DNA of 64,000 bases, from assembly GCA_034766995.1 (NCBI GenBank), contig CM068315.1, positions 3,802,736-3,866,735 of the forward strand, written 5' to 3'. Below the pieces are notes generated by a model, which was not told where the DNA came from, made no database searches, and saw nothing but the letters and a program-made list of their open reading frames with translations. The position numbers and the translations under genes are program-made. Origin of the DNA: Acanthacorydalis orientalis (taxonomy: Eukaryota; Arthropoda; Insecta; Megaloptera; Corydalidae). Positions 23,651 through 34,445 of the stretch are shown here, piece by piece. Within the stretch, counting starts at the first letter, position 1. Each line of letters opens with the position of its first letter.

Positions 23651-24299
23651 ATTATTTCACACTTTGAAAATATATTAATTTCAAAAATTTTAAAATTAAA
23701 ATTGCACAACAGTAAAAGTTTATATCGAAATTAAATGTTAGTTAATTATCATTTAATAAATGAATAATATCTGAAAACGATCATTTTTTATAGTGATTAA
23801 ATTTAATAGAATTTCAAATCAAATCAATTAATAAAGATAATTTATATTTCTTGTCAAATAATATATCTTTCACTTAGTGAATTTTTGTGACCTCTTCTTA
23901 AAAAAAGTTAAGCTTTATAATTGATTGAAAATTTCAATACTTTTAAGACCTAATTTAAAAAATTATTACAATTCATTAATCATTTCCTCACTTTGTTAAT
24001 ACTTACTATCATTTTTTTCAAACACTACTGTTCTTGTAAATTATTTCAAAAAAAAAACAATATAAGTACAATATATATAATTATTTTTAATTATATATAT
24101 ATATATATATATATTACTATTTTCATAAATAAAAATATAATTTCAGGACTTATTTTCACAAATTATGATCATCGAGACAAAAATTATCAGTTCTGTCTAG
24201 TTTTCGTGTTAAAAAAATATTGAAGACAGAGACAAAAATATCGTTACCCTCTCTGTGACAATTCAATTTTATAAATATTTTTTTTTCTCTATAAATTTA
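21851..24299. other. AT-rich tract with several (TA)n runs
   Basis: Microsatellites lie at 22388-22437, 22471-22496, 23229-23261, 23605-23647 and 24093-24114. The frames at 22349-22540 (minus) and 23993-24223 (plus) are largely microsatellite translation. No gene was found. Confidence 0.6.
22388..22437. repeat. (TA)n microsatellite
   Basis: AT dinucleotide run of about 48 bases. A second run of about 26 bases follows at 22471. Confidence 0.95.
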
Positions 24300-24690
24300 A
24301 TTTTTTTCCTTAATGTTCAATATTTAATCATTAATCGCTTTTATTATTGCTTATACGCATTTCAATGGCGATGTCATTACTTTCAAAGCACTATCATACA
24401 GAAAAAAATAGTTATTGATGATTCATAAAAACATTTTGCTCTATTTTAGTGTATTTATCAATTCATTAATTAACAGTATAGTTCTGATACTATGGCTTAA
24501 CTCAATTCTTCAAAAAAAAATATTTTTCATCACACAAACTGTACAAAATTTTTAGATCAAAAATAGTCAATGAATGGATAATCATTTTTGATTGTTCTTT
24601 ATAAGCATTTCGATTGTCATGCCATCTTCAGAGCTGCAACGTATAGCTGCAGCAAAAATATCACTTTTTCTTATCTTGTCACTCTGAATA
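24300..24690. repeat. Dispersed repeat R, two tandem diverged copies
   Basis: About 24300-24420 reads TGTTCAATATTTAATCATT, then CTTATACGCATTTCAATGG and GATGTCATTA. About 24555-24690 reads ATGAATGGATAATCATTTT, then TATAAGCATTTCGATTGTC and ATGCCATCTTC. They lie about 245 bp apart in the same orientation. Other diverged copies lie at 12280-12420 and 14808-14880, and parts of repeat S carry the same core. Confidence 0.5.
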
Positions 24691-24819
24691 TGATGGAATT
24701 ACTATATAAACTCGCATTAGCAACAAACAAGTAGGAATAAAAATGATTTATTGAACCAATTTGACCAGGAAAATATTTTATGATCTATGAACCAATAAAT
24801 AAGTAATTCTGTATCGATT

Positions 24820-25265
24820 GATTATTCTATTATTTAATGATAAAAAATAAAAAGAAAATCGTAGAGCAGATTAAAGGAAAACAAAGACATCTAAAAAAGT
24901 TTCACTGAATATAAATGAAATAAATTCAGTTTTAATACAGTGGTAGATACAACATTTCAACATTCTAAAGATGATGTATTTTTATCAAAATGCACTTGAA
25001 ATTCTGTGATGAAATTTTTATTAAAAAATTTTAATTTAAAATTCAACATTTGGCTGTTGATCATTTTACTGATAATTAGTATTCCAATAACGATACCATC
25101 ACTTACAGAGTGAAAAAATACAAGAAAATCGATTCTAGCATTAGAAAGAATTAATAATTAATTATTGAATATTTTTGATCACAACAAAAACTTTTTGGTT
25201 TGTCGATCGAGTGAAAAATATATTTGTGAAAGTAAATTTAGTCACAGTATTGTGAATCTATACGA
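24820..25265 (+). repeat. Dispersed repeat S, copy 2 (empty site)
   Basis: Direct-orientation counterpart of 21190-21850 about 3.6 kb away. At 24994-25001 it carries one ACTTGAAA where copy 1 holds the 165-bp hAT MITE, so it acts as a natural empty-site control. Its end, TTTGTGAAAGTAAATTTAG, is also found in module Y of the 9.5-11.1 kb array, hinting at a common ancestor. Confidence 0.7.
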
Positions 25266-25306
25266 GTGTATTTTTATCATAATGGTCTCGAAATTCTATT
25301 AAATAT

Positions 25307-25343
<37 letters not shown>

Positions 25344-25844
25344 TTTAGAACCCTATTAATTAACAATCATGTAATCAAAGTATCTCAACCTTACTTGTTA
25401 AACAATAAGTAACATTCGAATGAATTATTAACTACTGCCAATAATATAAACTATTTTTATATATAATGAACAATAATTTTAAATGATTATTTTAAATAGA
25501 TAATTAGTAAAATATTCAACGAAAACATACTAAAGATCAAAGTTTAAATCCAGTGAAAAAAAAATTAAAACTGAATATTTTCATTAATTATATGAAAATA
25601 TTTGACAGTATTTTATATTTTCATTATATCTTCATGAAAGGTAAAATAAAAATATAACATCTGGATTGAATTTTTTAACCTTAACTTGTTTGCATGTTGT
25701 AATACTCACTATGAAAATAATTGTGTAAATTCAATGTAAATTTCTTTATAACTACAAGAAAGAAATATAACTTAATACTGATATTTCTAACAAATGTTAA
25801 CAATTTTCTTTCACTGTAGATTGTGGTTATTGTTATACATGTAA

Positions 25845-25847
25845 TTA

Positions 25848-25934
<87 letters not shown>

Positions 25935-25935
25935 C
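25845..25935. repeat. Compound (TA)n(TG)n microsatellite
   Basis: About 60 bases of TA followed directly by about 18 bases of TG. Frames on both strands here (25681-26019 minus, 25823-26125 plus) are microsatellite translation. Confidence 0.95.
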
Positions 25936-27378
25936 TGTGCGAATGTGTGTGCAATTTTTATATATTTTTATCAGATTTAAAACGTTTCTATTGTATATTA
26001 AACAGATGACCAAAACCATGAATCATGCATTTAAGTTTGGTCCATGCTCCCAATTCATTTACATACAATTCAGTTCATTTGATTTGTATAATATTTACAT
26101 GTTCTTTTTAATTACAAGATTTTAATTCTTAGATCGTATCTTGAGAACTAATTTAAGATTTAATAAGAATATTTTGTTTATTATTGTTTCAATTATGACT
26201 AAACTCACTTTCTACTAGGAAATAAATCATTCCTTTAAATTAAATTGTTAGAATACTTTTTTCATAAATAAATTAGAATAATAAATCATTCACTTGTACA
26301 GCGTGTTATTTTTGAATTAATTCAAAACAATTTTCTGTTTGTTAAAATTACTATTAATTTTTAACATAGAGTATGTGAAGTTCATTTATTTCATCTGAGA
26401 TTCTATTCAACTTCGGGCGCTAATGACCTTAAATGTCTTCATGCCCTTAAATCTCAGATAATCAAACAAATCGATTAAATTTAAAATTTATTAGTTAATT
26501 GAAAATGATTTTACACCTTTTCATTTTTAAGAGATCTTACAAATTTTATACAAGGAAATAAAATATTTATCAACTATTTTAAAGTGAATATATTTTTATA
26601 TTTCATCAATTTATAAAAACTCTTCATCAATCTACACATAATTTGATTTATAAAATTCTTAATAATAATAACGAAAACATGTTTTTTTTTATTCTATGAT
26701 CACTTTTGTATTTTTATGGTATATAAAATATTCTGTGTGATAAATGTAAATATTTTTCATTCGAATAACTTGTTTTTAACAATATTTACAATAATATTTT
26801 TTATTAATTTACAATATTTACATTAGATATGATTATGTCATACATATATATATATATATATATATATGGACAAAAAAATAAAAAATATGGGTCTATTCAT
26901 TTCAAAAGCATTAAATTTGAAAAAGAAGTACAACAAGAACATGTTTAGCAAATGAAAAATGATCATTTTTTATTTTAAGAATTTTAATTTATTATAATTT
27001 TTATTATAATAATTTTATTTTAAGAATTTTAATCAACTTCACTAATCGAAAATATATAACTGATTTGAATTCTATGTTAAAATTGTAATTATTTTAATTA
27101 AAATTTAATTATTTAACAATACATTAAAATAATTAAATGTAAATAATTCGTTGAAATAAATTAAATATTTTCTTTTAATTATAAAACAATATTAATATTA
27201 TTTTTATATTTATTTAAAACTTAAGTAAGAAAGTTAAGTGCATTACGTTTTCTAAATAAAATCGTTTATTTGACATTTTAATACACTGATATCGATTTCG
27301 GTTTAATTTTATTAGAAAATACCTATAAGATTTTTCTGTCTGCGAATTCAAATTCTAAATGTAAAGTTAATACAACCG

Positions 27379-27382
<4 letters not shown>

Positions 27383-27437
<55 letters not shown>
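27383..27437. repeat. (TA)n microsatellite
   Basis: AT dinucleotide run of about 50 bases. Confidence 0.95.
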
Positions 27438-27759
27438 GTACTTATAGTATATATTTAGTAGGTTATAAGCTAAATCATCAAATTTTTCAAGCACAGTACC
27501 AAATAAAAACTTAATTAAAATGTACTGCTCAAAAATATATTTTAAATTATAAAAATGTGAATATACTCACTTGTGAAATATTTTACATAATATAATTTGT
27601 AACAAGAAAACTGTTGATTAAAAAAATAATAAATTAATAGAAGAGAGAACATTATTTTTGGAATTTATAAATTGCATTCAAAATTGTTACTGCATAAGTT
27701 TTGCTAAATTTCTTTGCAATTTTGCATTAGATTGTAATAAGAATATAAATTAAAAATAC

Positions 27760-27797
<38 letters not shown>

Positions 27798-28110
27798 ACA
27801 ATATAAAAATTTTATAATAAATTATGTTAGTTATTTCTGAATTCATTTTTCAAAATAACAAAACAATGAAAAACATTAATTTCTGACCATTCTTGGAATG
27901 ATTATTTGTTCCTTTTGTAAATATATGTATATAATCGTTATATATAAGACAAATTATTTATAATCTACAGTTAATATATATATATATATATATATATATA
28001 AGACAAATTATTAACAATCTACAGTTAACCGATATAAATCTAATAAATAGTATTATTATTTAAATTTTCAACCGATTTAGATTTTTGTGATTCACCATGT
28101 TCAAATATAA

Positions 28111-28311
28111 GTTGATTTAATTTAGGCTTCCACATGGAAATATTAAAAGGGGACGCAGAGGTTTAGAAAAGTTTTGTTCTTTTTTATTTAGTATTTTAGT
28201 TCAATTCAATACTAAAATACAATTGAACTAAAATATTAAACGGGCGAAAACATTTTTTTTCTGTGTGTTTTTTTTTAATACTTCTGTGTGGAATACTGAG
28301 TTGAATCACTG
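28111..28311. mobile_element. Palindromic (foldback) MITE, copy 2
   Basis: Same organisation as the copy at 2.1 kb. The left end reads TTGATTTAATTTAGGCTTCC, followed by CACATGGAAATATTAAAAGG. The centre is TTCAATTCAATACTAAAATA, and the right end GGAATACTGAGTTGAATCAC followed by TGTATATATG. Some arm positions differ from copy 1, so it is an independent, older insertion. Confidence 0.8.
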
Positions 28312-28965
28312 TATATATGCACATATAAGGTATATAAATTAATATATTATAAATATAAAAATATATTTATCAATATATATATATATAATTCATAAAAAGA
28401 ATAGTTGAACTATAAATAACAGATCTTTCTCTGAATATTAAAAAAAATATATTGTTTAGTAAGAAAACTGGATTAAAAATACTAAGTTTAAAAGTACTCA
28501 ATTACACAGAATTAAAAAATTAATCAGCCACAAATCACACTTTGTTTATTTTGCCTTAAAGCAAATTGAAAATTTAGAAAAGTAGAAAATAATAAAATAT
28601 AGAGATGTTGTCTGACTACATATTTTTTTTATAAAATTCTAATCAACTTATTTTTAATTACAGTTTAATGACGTTCGATTTGGTTCTATTCAAAAATTAT
28701 ATATCTCAAGAACAAAATATACAGTACAGCAAAGTAGTCACTCTTAAAAAATGTCAAATTTATAGTTCATTATATATATATATATAACACAAACTACACT
28801 TTTCACATCCCATAAAAGAATAATATTGCACATCGACAATAAGTATTTTCTTTTCCGAAAAATCTATCGTTTATGTTGACTTATCTGAATTATTTAACTA
28901 CATTTTTTATAATAATACAAAATCGATTACGTTCATTGTGATTGTCTGTTAATATAAAAGTTATA

Positions 28966-29017
<52 letters not shown>

Positions 29018-29330
29018 TTTATACACATGTATACATCAAACTGAATAAATGGACATAAAATGAATTTCACAAATGATGATTTTAAAAAATATTTGAAGGA
29101 TATAAAATTAAACGAATATCAAAGAACTCAACCTTTAAACTGTACTAACAATACTATAATAAAAAAATTATAAATATTTAAGATTATATTTTACTAGTTA
29201 ATACTTCATTTTTTTAAAAAAAATTAATATTCATTATAATAATATTAACTATTTTTAAAATACTGTTCTCTCTTTAATAAGTTTCACTTAATTGTGTTTT
29301 GTCTATCTCTCTATCTAACACACATACACA
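28312..29330. other. AT-rich tract without recognisable gene
   Basis: Contains (TA)n at 28967-29015 and shorter TA runs near 28370 and 28770. No frame or transposon signature was found. Confidence 0.6.
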
Positions 29331-29543
29331 CACACGTGTATATATATATATATGTGTGTATATGTTTGTGTGTATGTGAGTGTTTATGTATTTAAGATAG
29401 ATAAAAACCAAAAATAATCATTAGACACATTTCAGTAAAAAAAATAATGAATATTTTTACATGAATTACAAATGTTGTTTACTCTTAGATGAACAAAAAT
29501 TATAACTATTGAAATTTAAATTTAAGAAAATCTATTTACTATG

Positions 29544-29591
<48 letters not shown>

Positions 29592-29764
29592 TATGCGTGT
29601 ATGTGGGTGAGTGTGTATTTAAAATAGATAACAATCAAAAATAATCATTAGATACATTTCGATTAAAAAATAATGAATATTCGAACACGAATAACAAATT
29701 TTTTTTGATCTTAGATGAACAAAAAAATAACTATTGAACTTTTAATTTAAGAAAATTCGTTTAC

Positions 29765-29799
<35 letters not shown>

Positions 29800-29962
29800 A
29801 TGTATGGAAGTGAGTGTATGTTTAAGATAGATAACAATCAAAAATAATCATTAGACACATTTCAATAAAAAAAGTTAATGAATATTTTAACACGAATTAC
29901 AAATGTTGTTTGCTATTAGATGAACAAAAATTATAACTATTGAGCTTTACTATTCCGTTTAC

Positions 29963-30003
<41 letters not shown>

Positions 30004-30005
30004 AT
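29331..30005 (+). repeat. Three-unit tandem repeat with TA/TG cores
   Basis: Units of about 170-240 bp share GATAACAATCAAAAATAATC, ATTAGAyACATTTC, AATAATGAATATT, TTAGATGAACAAAAA and TAACTATTGA, ending in (TA)n(TG)n. Units start at about 29396, 29622 and 29823. The (TA)n and (TG)n lengths differ between units; the third ends in a TG run of about 22 bases. It is a minisatellite-like array with no coding content. Confidence 0.8.
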
Positions 30006-30511
30006 ATAGTAACATCTTGTACCCGAGTCAAAAAAAGTATCCACATTATAAAAAAATAACATTCAAATTTTGTCCACAGTTAACGTAAAAAGTTACAATC
30101 TGGTTGAATTAAATGTTTCTAAATAAACAATAATTCCAAGATAAGACTTTTTGAAAATCGAAAAGAAAATCGTATAACCACAGATGTACGTGTGAATATA
30201 TGGATGGAAAAACGAACAAAACCGAAAAACAACACAAAGTTTCAAAAAATGTATCCTTTCAATTTTTTTTAAACGAACCGCAAGTGCAACAACAATCTAA
30301 TAATCCGAACAAAAAAGTTCTCTAGCTTTCTCATAAACATCCTCGTTGTTAATTTAACATCACTCGTTTAATATTTAAAACGAATTAATTATCGAAAACT
30401 AGACAAATAGTTTATAATTTCAGTTATGCGAGTACGTATGGTTTTGTTTTCATTTAAATCAATCATTTATTACAATTTTATGATAAAACTTTTTTATCTT
30501 TTCCGATCATG

Positions 30512-30546
<35 letters not shown>

Positions 30547-30640
30547 CAAATAAACACACGCAATAATAATTTATTAATATTTATTAACCTATTAAACACA
30601 TTAAAAAGTATTAGAGACCTATCAAAGAAATCGGCGATTA
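30006..30640. other. AT-rich tract without recognisable gene
   Basis: Moderately AT-rich with a (TA)n run at 30515-30543. No frame or transposon signature was found. Confidence 0.55.
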
Positions 30641-31700
30641 TGAAACGTCGTTAAACGAAAAAATAAATGCTATTTTTACCTTGCAACAAAAACAAATCAC
30701 GAAACAAAGTAACGACGGACGAGAGAAAAAAGAATAAAACCACACACTATAACACACAAACTGTCATGCTTGCTCAACACACTACAAAAATAGCCCTTCA
30801 CCCCGTTTCGGAGCGCCGGTATTCTTATCACTGTCTACCGAATAGAAACTTCACCAAAACTTTTCATATATAGACCAATATAGATATATATATATATATA
30901 TATATATATAAATGTGCGTGTGTGTGTATGTATGTATGTATGTACAGCGCACAACAGTCCGGAAAAAATATAAATTTGCAATGTTGTAATTTGTTCTCGA
31001 ACACCAAAAACGTTGACGGGGTAGAAAAATACGCATTCACATTCGGTGGCAAAAACATTTCAATTTGAGCGAAATTCGTGTATGAATCTCCCGTTGATTT
31101 CGCGGACCGATTCGGGCACTAATGTTTAATTACGAATTGCTGTCGTACTGTTTAAACGAGCCGACCAGTACGATTGTTGTGTTGAAAAAAAAATTATCCG
31201 GAAAATTTTTTTTTACAGAAAAATGATAATTACGTATGTTTAGTTTAATGGTCTTTCCCGGTACGATGTCTCTGCACTTCTGGTACTCACCGTCGCCTGT
31301 AGTTAGCGCGCAAGCCGCATTTGCATGGACGCCACTCGACGCCACAGCACCCCCACGGAGCGAAACAACTGTATGTGTGTTCGGTGACGTGCGACGAGGA
31401 CGACACGTCTCGCGCGTCGTGTCTTCATGCACAATACCAATGTCGTAATTTTACTTTTACGTAAAATAGGGTGGAAAAGAAAAGGAAAGAGTAACGTGCG
31501 GGGGTGGTCTGGAGACAAGGATATGTTAGTTCGTTCATCGCGTACACTTGCGTTTGTGTATGTGGCCCGTGCTCGTGTATATGTGCGAGCATATATGTAT
31601 ATATATGTGCATATATACATATACATACTTGTGCGTATAAAAAACCGAGTATTTACTTACACACTTCGCTATTAGTATGGAAAAGATGCAGAGGATAGCT
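30641..31700. promoter_or_regulatory. CpG-rich island
   Basis: This stretch is clearly richer in G, C and CG dinucleotides than the surrounding DNA. Runs include CGGAGCGCCGGTATTC, TTCGCGGACCGATTCGGG, GACGTGCGACGAGGACG and CTCGCGCGTCGTG. It contains short TA/TG microsatellites (30884-30940, 31590-31640). Several overlapping frames on both strands exist only because stop codons are rare here. Islands of this kind in an AT-rich insect genome often mark promoters or unmethylated regulatory DNA; that role is inferred. Confidence 0.45.
31291..31560 (-). promoter_or_regulatory. Candidate first exon with splice donor (minus)
   Basis: On the minus strand ACAGGCGACG is followed by GTGAGTACC: a strong 5' splice donor with the cut after 31291. 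Upstream on the same strand lies GC-rich sequence with ACACATACAGTTG, an arthropod initiator-like motif, near 31365. A minus-strand frame starting MHEDTTRETCRPRR crosses the donor, but its composition is unlike a conserved protein. An untranslated first exon is more likely than a coding one. No TATA box or downstream exon is identifiable within the window, so this stays a hypothesis. Confidence 0.3.
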
Positions 31701-31832
31701 TAAAACATTGGTGTAATAGAGATATAGTGATATTTTACAATCGAGATATTTACATCTTGGATATTAGAAGCGTTTTAAGACATGTCTCGATTATTTATAC
31801 ATACATACACACATACATACATACATAAACAT

Positions 31833-31870
<38 letters not shown>

Positions 31871-32239
31871 ATGTATATAGATATGTGTACGGATATGTTG
31901 TGAAAGAAAACATAATGGAAACACACAAAATGTATTCAAAAACGAGGACTTCAGAAAAGTGATTTGTGAAGAATATTAGGAAACATTATATAATATTTCA
32001 ATCTTTATTTCTTTCAATTGCATCTTAGAAATATATCTCTATGATATAAATATGTGTGTGTACACACATATCAGAAATATATTAATATATGACTGTTGAA
32101 AAGTAAATTTCAGAGTTGTACGTTCGTAATGTTTTCTAATAGATTTGATTGAGTTCCGTTTTAAGTGTTAAATTTGGATTTTTTATCTGATTTTATAACT
32201 GAATGTGGTTGTTAATCTATACTTGTTACAGGATATTAA
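31701..32239. other. AT-rich tract with (TA)n run
   Basis: Contains ACATACATACAYACATACAT-type repeats near 31797-31830 and (TA)n at 31831-31866. No gene or transposon was seen. Confidence 0.55.
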
Positions 32240-32872
32240 TCCTTAACGGTCGAAAGGCCCTGATAAGGAGACATCACACTTATGTCATAGAAAACGAAAT
32301 GTCCCTGTACGGGGACATGTAAAGAATTTAGTTTTCATTTCATTTACTTATAATTGCTGTAGTTTTTTTTATTATCAAATATTGCAACTTATCACATTAG
32401 ATAGTTAGTTGATAATGTACTGATAAGAAAAATTTAAAGTTATATAACGTTTTAAGACGTGCATATTATGGCATTTGCACAATAGCTTCATCGCAATGAT
32501 ATCCAGTGTAATTTTTGTTATTTAGAAGGTTACAACGTGTAAATATGATATATTTGTGATTTCCAAAGTATGTCCCGATAGAAAAATTAAAGGCGGACGT
32601 AAACAAACATCCACATATTGTTAAACATGTCCCGCGAATCCATCGTTACACACTGGCGACTGCTTTGAAGGATATCATACTCACAATAATTATAAAAATT
32701 AATTTTATTTAAAAAATTACAAATCAACTAAATATCTTGAATTTATATCTAAATAAACCAGTTTAAATTTGTTATTTAAGTTTTCATTCTTGTAAACGTT
32801 TTATAAGCTTTCACCTAATTTTCTGTCGTCTCATGGGCGAGTATTATAAAAAAAGCTCTCGACCGTTAAGAG
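32240..32872. mobile_element. piggyBac-type MITE, 633 bp
   Basis: Flanked on both sides by TTAA (32236-32239 and 32873-32876). The terminal inverted repeats are TCCTTAACGGTCGAAAG on the left and CTCTTAACGGTCGAGAG on the right (reverse-complemented), agreeing at 14 of 17 bases. About 60 bp from the left end lies a near-palindrome, ATGTCCCTGTACGGGGACAT. A similar motif (ATGTCCCTTTAGTGGGGACA) sits just inside the right end of the MITE at 53.5 kb. Further GTCCCG motifs lie near 32572 and 32628. No transposase is encoded, so it would have needed a piggyBac transposase in trans. Confidence 0.85.
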
Positions 32873-32926
32873 TTAAAATCAAATTTAAGTGTAAGCTGCT
32901 TTTTTTTGATACACCATTGTAATAAA

Positions 32927-33150
32927 CGGGTCGTTTGATAAGTTTGGTAAATTTCTATGACGTGACATCACTATCCATATGGTAATGTCACGGTTATCAA
33001 GTGTCACTTTTCAAAAGCATAGGCGGAATTTCAACCAGGACCGATTCGTTGTTCACATTCTACAAATTTTTAAAGCGAGCATTGTAACAGTTGGCGCAAA
33101 AATAGAAAAAGAAACGAGCAAGCTTTTTGCGCTTGGATCTCTTATTAGTT
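32927..33150 (+). mobile_element. Mariner family III, 5' fragment
   Basis: ACGGGTCGTTTGATAAGTTTG near the start matches the terminal repeat of the element at 33619. The following 200 bp are collinear with that element's 5' region: ATCACGGCTATCAAG-like, TCACTTTTCAAA, TTCTACAAATTTTTAAAGCG and AGCATTGTAACAGTT. It ends around the transposase start, which is ATA instead of ATG here. The plus-strand frame at 32979-33197 is this untranslated region read in one frame, not a gene. Confidence 0.7.
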
Positions 33151-33618
33151 TGGATCTAAATACGAATCAAATAATATCGTTTTTATTAAGTCACTAACTT
33201 AATGATTGATCAAGAATTAGTTCAGTGATATTTATAGTACATACCTTGTCAGTATCAATTTATTATTTTAATTCTCATTTTTAATTTTTATAAAATATAA
33301 GATGAACTGATATAAAATAATCAATTATCGATAAATGGATACAGTGTTGGATCAGCGAATAATGTGCTTAAATTCAAATCAGAATGTTCGATATACATCA
33401 TCTTTCAGTTAAAACATTCTTATCATATATGTTAAATCTAGTTAGATGTCTACAGCGTTATTGAAATAAATAACGAGAAAAAAATAAAAAAAAACAAGAA
33501 CTTTCATAACGCTCAGATTTTTCTACCTGTAATAAATACTCTTCGTCTTTTTATTCACTCTATATTTTTTGTAATTGATTTTATTTCGTAGATTTTTTAG
33601 TTCACAATTTAATATATA
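33151..33618. other. AT-rich spacer between two mariner copies
   Basis: No gene or repeat was recognised between the mariner fragment and the next mariner element. Confidence 0.55.
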
Positions 33619-34445
33619 CGTGGTCGTTCGATAAGTTTGGTGTTTTTTCTATGAGATGGCGCCACCATTCATTTTGTAACATCACGGCTATCAAGTTTCA
33701 CTTTTCAAACTAGCATGTGTGAAATTTCAGCCATAATCGACGCGTTTTTCAAGTTCTACAAATGTTTGAAGCGGGCATTGTAGCAGTTCCCGCATAAATG
33801 GAAAAAATTGAAAGTCGTTTTTGCGTCGATTCGTCACCATGGATGAAACTTGGGATCCACCATTACACACCCGAGTTAAAGCAGCGGTAAAGCAGCGGAT
33901 AACGACTGGTGCAAGTGCGCCGAAGATGATGAAGACCGTTTTGTCTGTTGAGAAGGCGATAACTACTGTTTTTTGGGATTTCAAAGAAATCATCTTGGTC
34001 GACTACTTAACAAAGCGAAAAACGATAATAGGAGCCAATTATGTAACATTATCAGACCGTTTGAAAGAAGATCTGAAACAAAAACGGCCAAGATTAGTAT
34101 ACAAAAAAGTACTCTTTCACCAGGACAAAGCACCGTTCCACAAATCGACCGTCATAATGGCAAAATTGCACGATTTAGGCTTCAACTTGATTCCTCAATC
34201 ATCCTTTTCTTCGGATTTAATCCGATGCGACTTCTTCCTCTTCTCAAACTTGAAAATTTGACTCAGTAGGAAGAAATTCTCGTCGAATGAGGATGTTATC
34301 ACCGCCGCCAATGCATATTTTGCAGGCTCGCTGGACCAAGTGTATATATAGCCTCAATGGAGACTATATTCAGAAATAAAATCGATTTTTTCCAAAAAAC
34401 AGTGCTTAACTTTGTTTTTTTGCCATGCTTATCAAACAACCCACG
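33619..34445 (+). mobile_element. Mariner family III, deleted element, 827 bp
   Basis: Bounded by TA at 33617-33618 and 34446-34447. The ends are inverted: CGTGGTCGTTCGATAAG on the left and CGTGGGTTGTTTGATAAG on the right (reverse-complemented). An intact member would be about 1.3 kb. Here the 5' untranslated region and the first codons (ATGGAAAAAATTGAAAG at about 33798) join directly to the catalytic domain (LRRFVTMDETW). The DNA-binding half is therefore deleted, the reverse of the situation in family II. Confidence 0.8.
33821..34261 (+). pseudogene. Mariner transposase catalytic domain, family III
   Basis: An open frame of 146 codons beginning at a TTG that is simply the next codon after the deletion, followed by RRFVTMDETW. 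Landmarks in order: FVTMDET (first Asp, codon 33842-33844), TTVFWDFKEIILVDYL, KRKTI, RLKEDLKQKRPRL, VLFHQDKAPFH (second Asp, 34124-34126), SSDLIRCDFFLF (third Asp, 34229-34231) and a stop after SNLKI. There are 34 residues between the second and third Asp, so the DD34D signature is complete. Just after DETW the frame reads DPPLHTRVKAA, while the +1-shifted frame reads IHHYTPELKQ, the usual family sequence. A one-base insertion there is corrected by a one-base loss about 35 bases later. Shifted and stop-broken C-terminal sequence continues to about 34350 (KFSSNEDVITAANAYFAGSL). It cannot be active: no DNA-binding domain, premature stop. Confidence 0.85.

Larger units (their letters stand above)
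25266..28110. other. AT-rich tract with several (TA)n runs
   Basis: Microsatellites lie at 25307-25339, 25845-25935 (TA then TG), 26842-26867, 27383-27437, 27761-27798 (TA then TG) and 27976-28000. TATAAGACAAATTATTwAyAATCTACAGTTAA occurs twice (about 27943 and 27997), a roughly 55-bp tandem duplication carrying a (TA)n tract. No gene was found. Confidence 0.6.

Noticed and set aside
31236..31626. Several frames of 60-107 codons around the 31-kb island
   Set aside because: Composition-driven and mutually overlapping; only the minus-strand splice donor context was kept as a candidate.
32979..33197. Plus-strand frame of 72 codons
   Set aside because: It is the 5' untranslated region of a mariner family III fragment read in one frame.
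33885..33912. Apparent 11-bp tandem duplication TAAAGCAGCGG in mariner family III
   Set aside because: The family normally encodes a repeated KQQ.KQ here, so the likeness is ancestral. A one-base loss, not a duplication, restores the frame.
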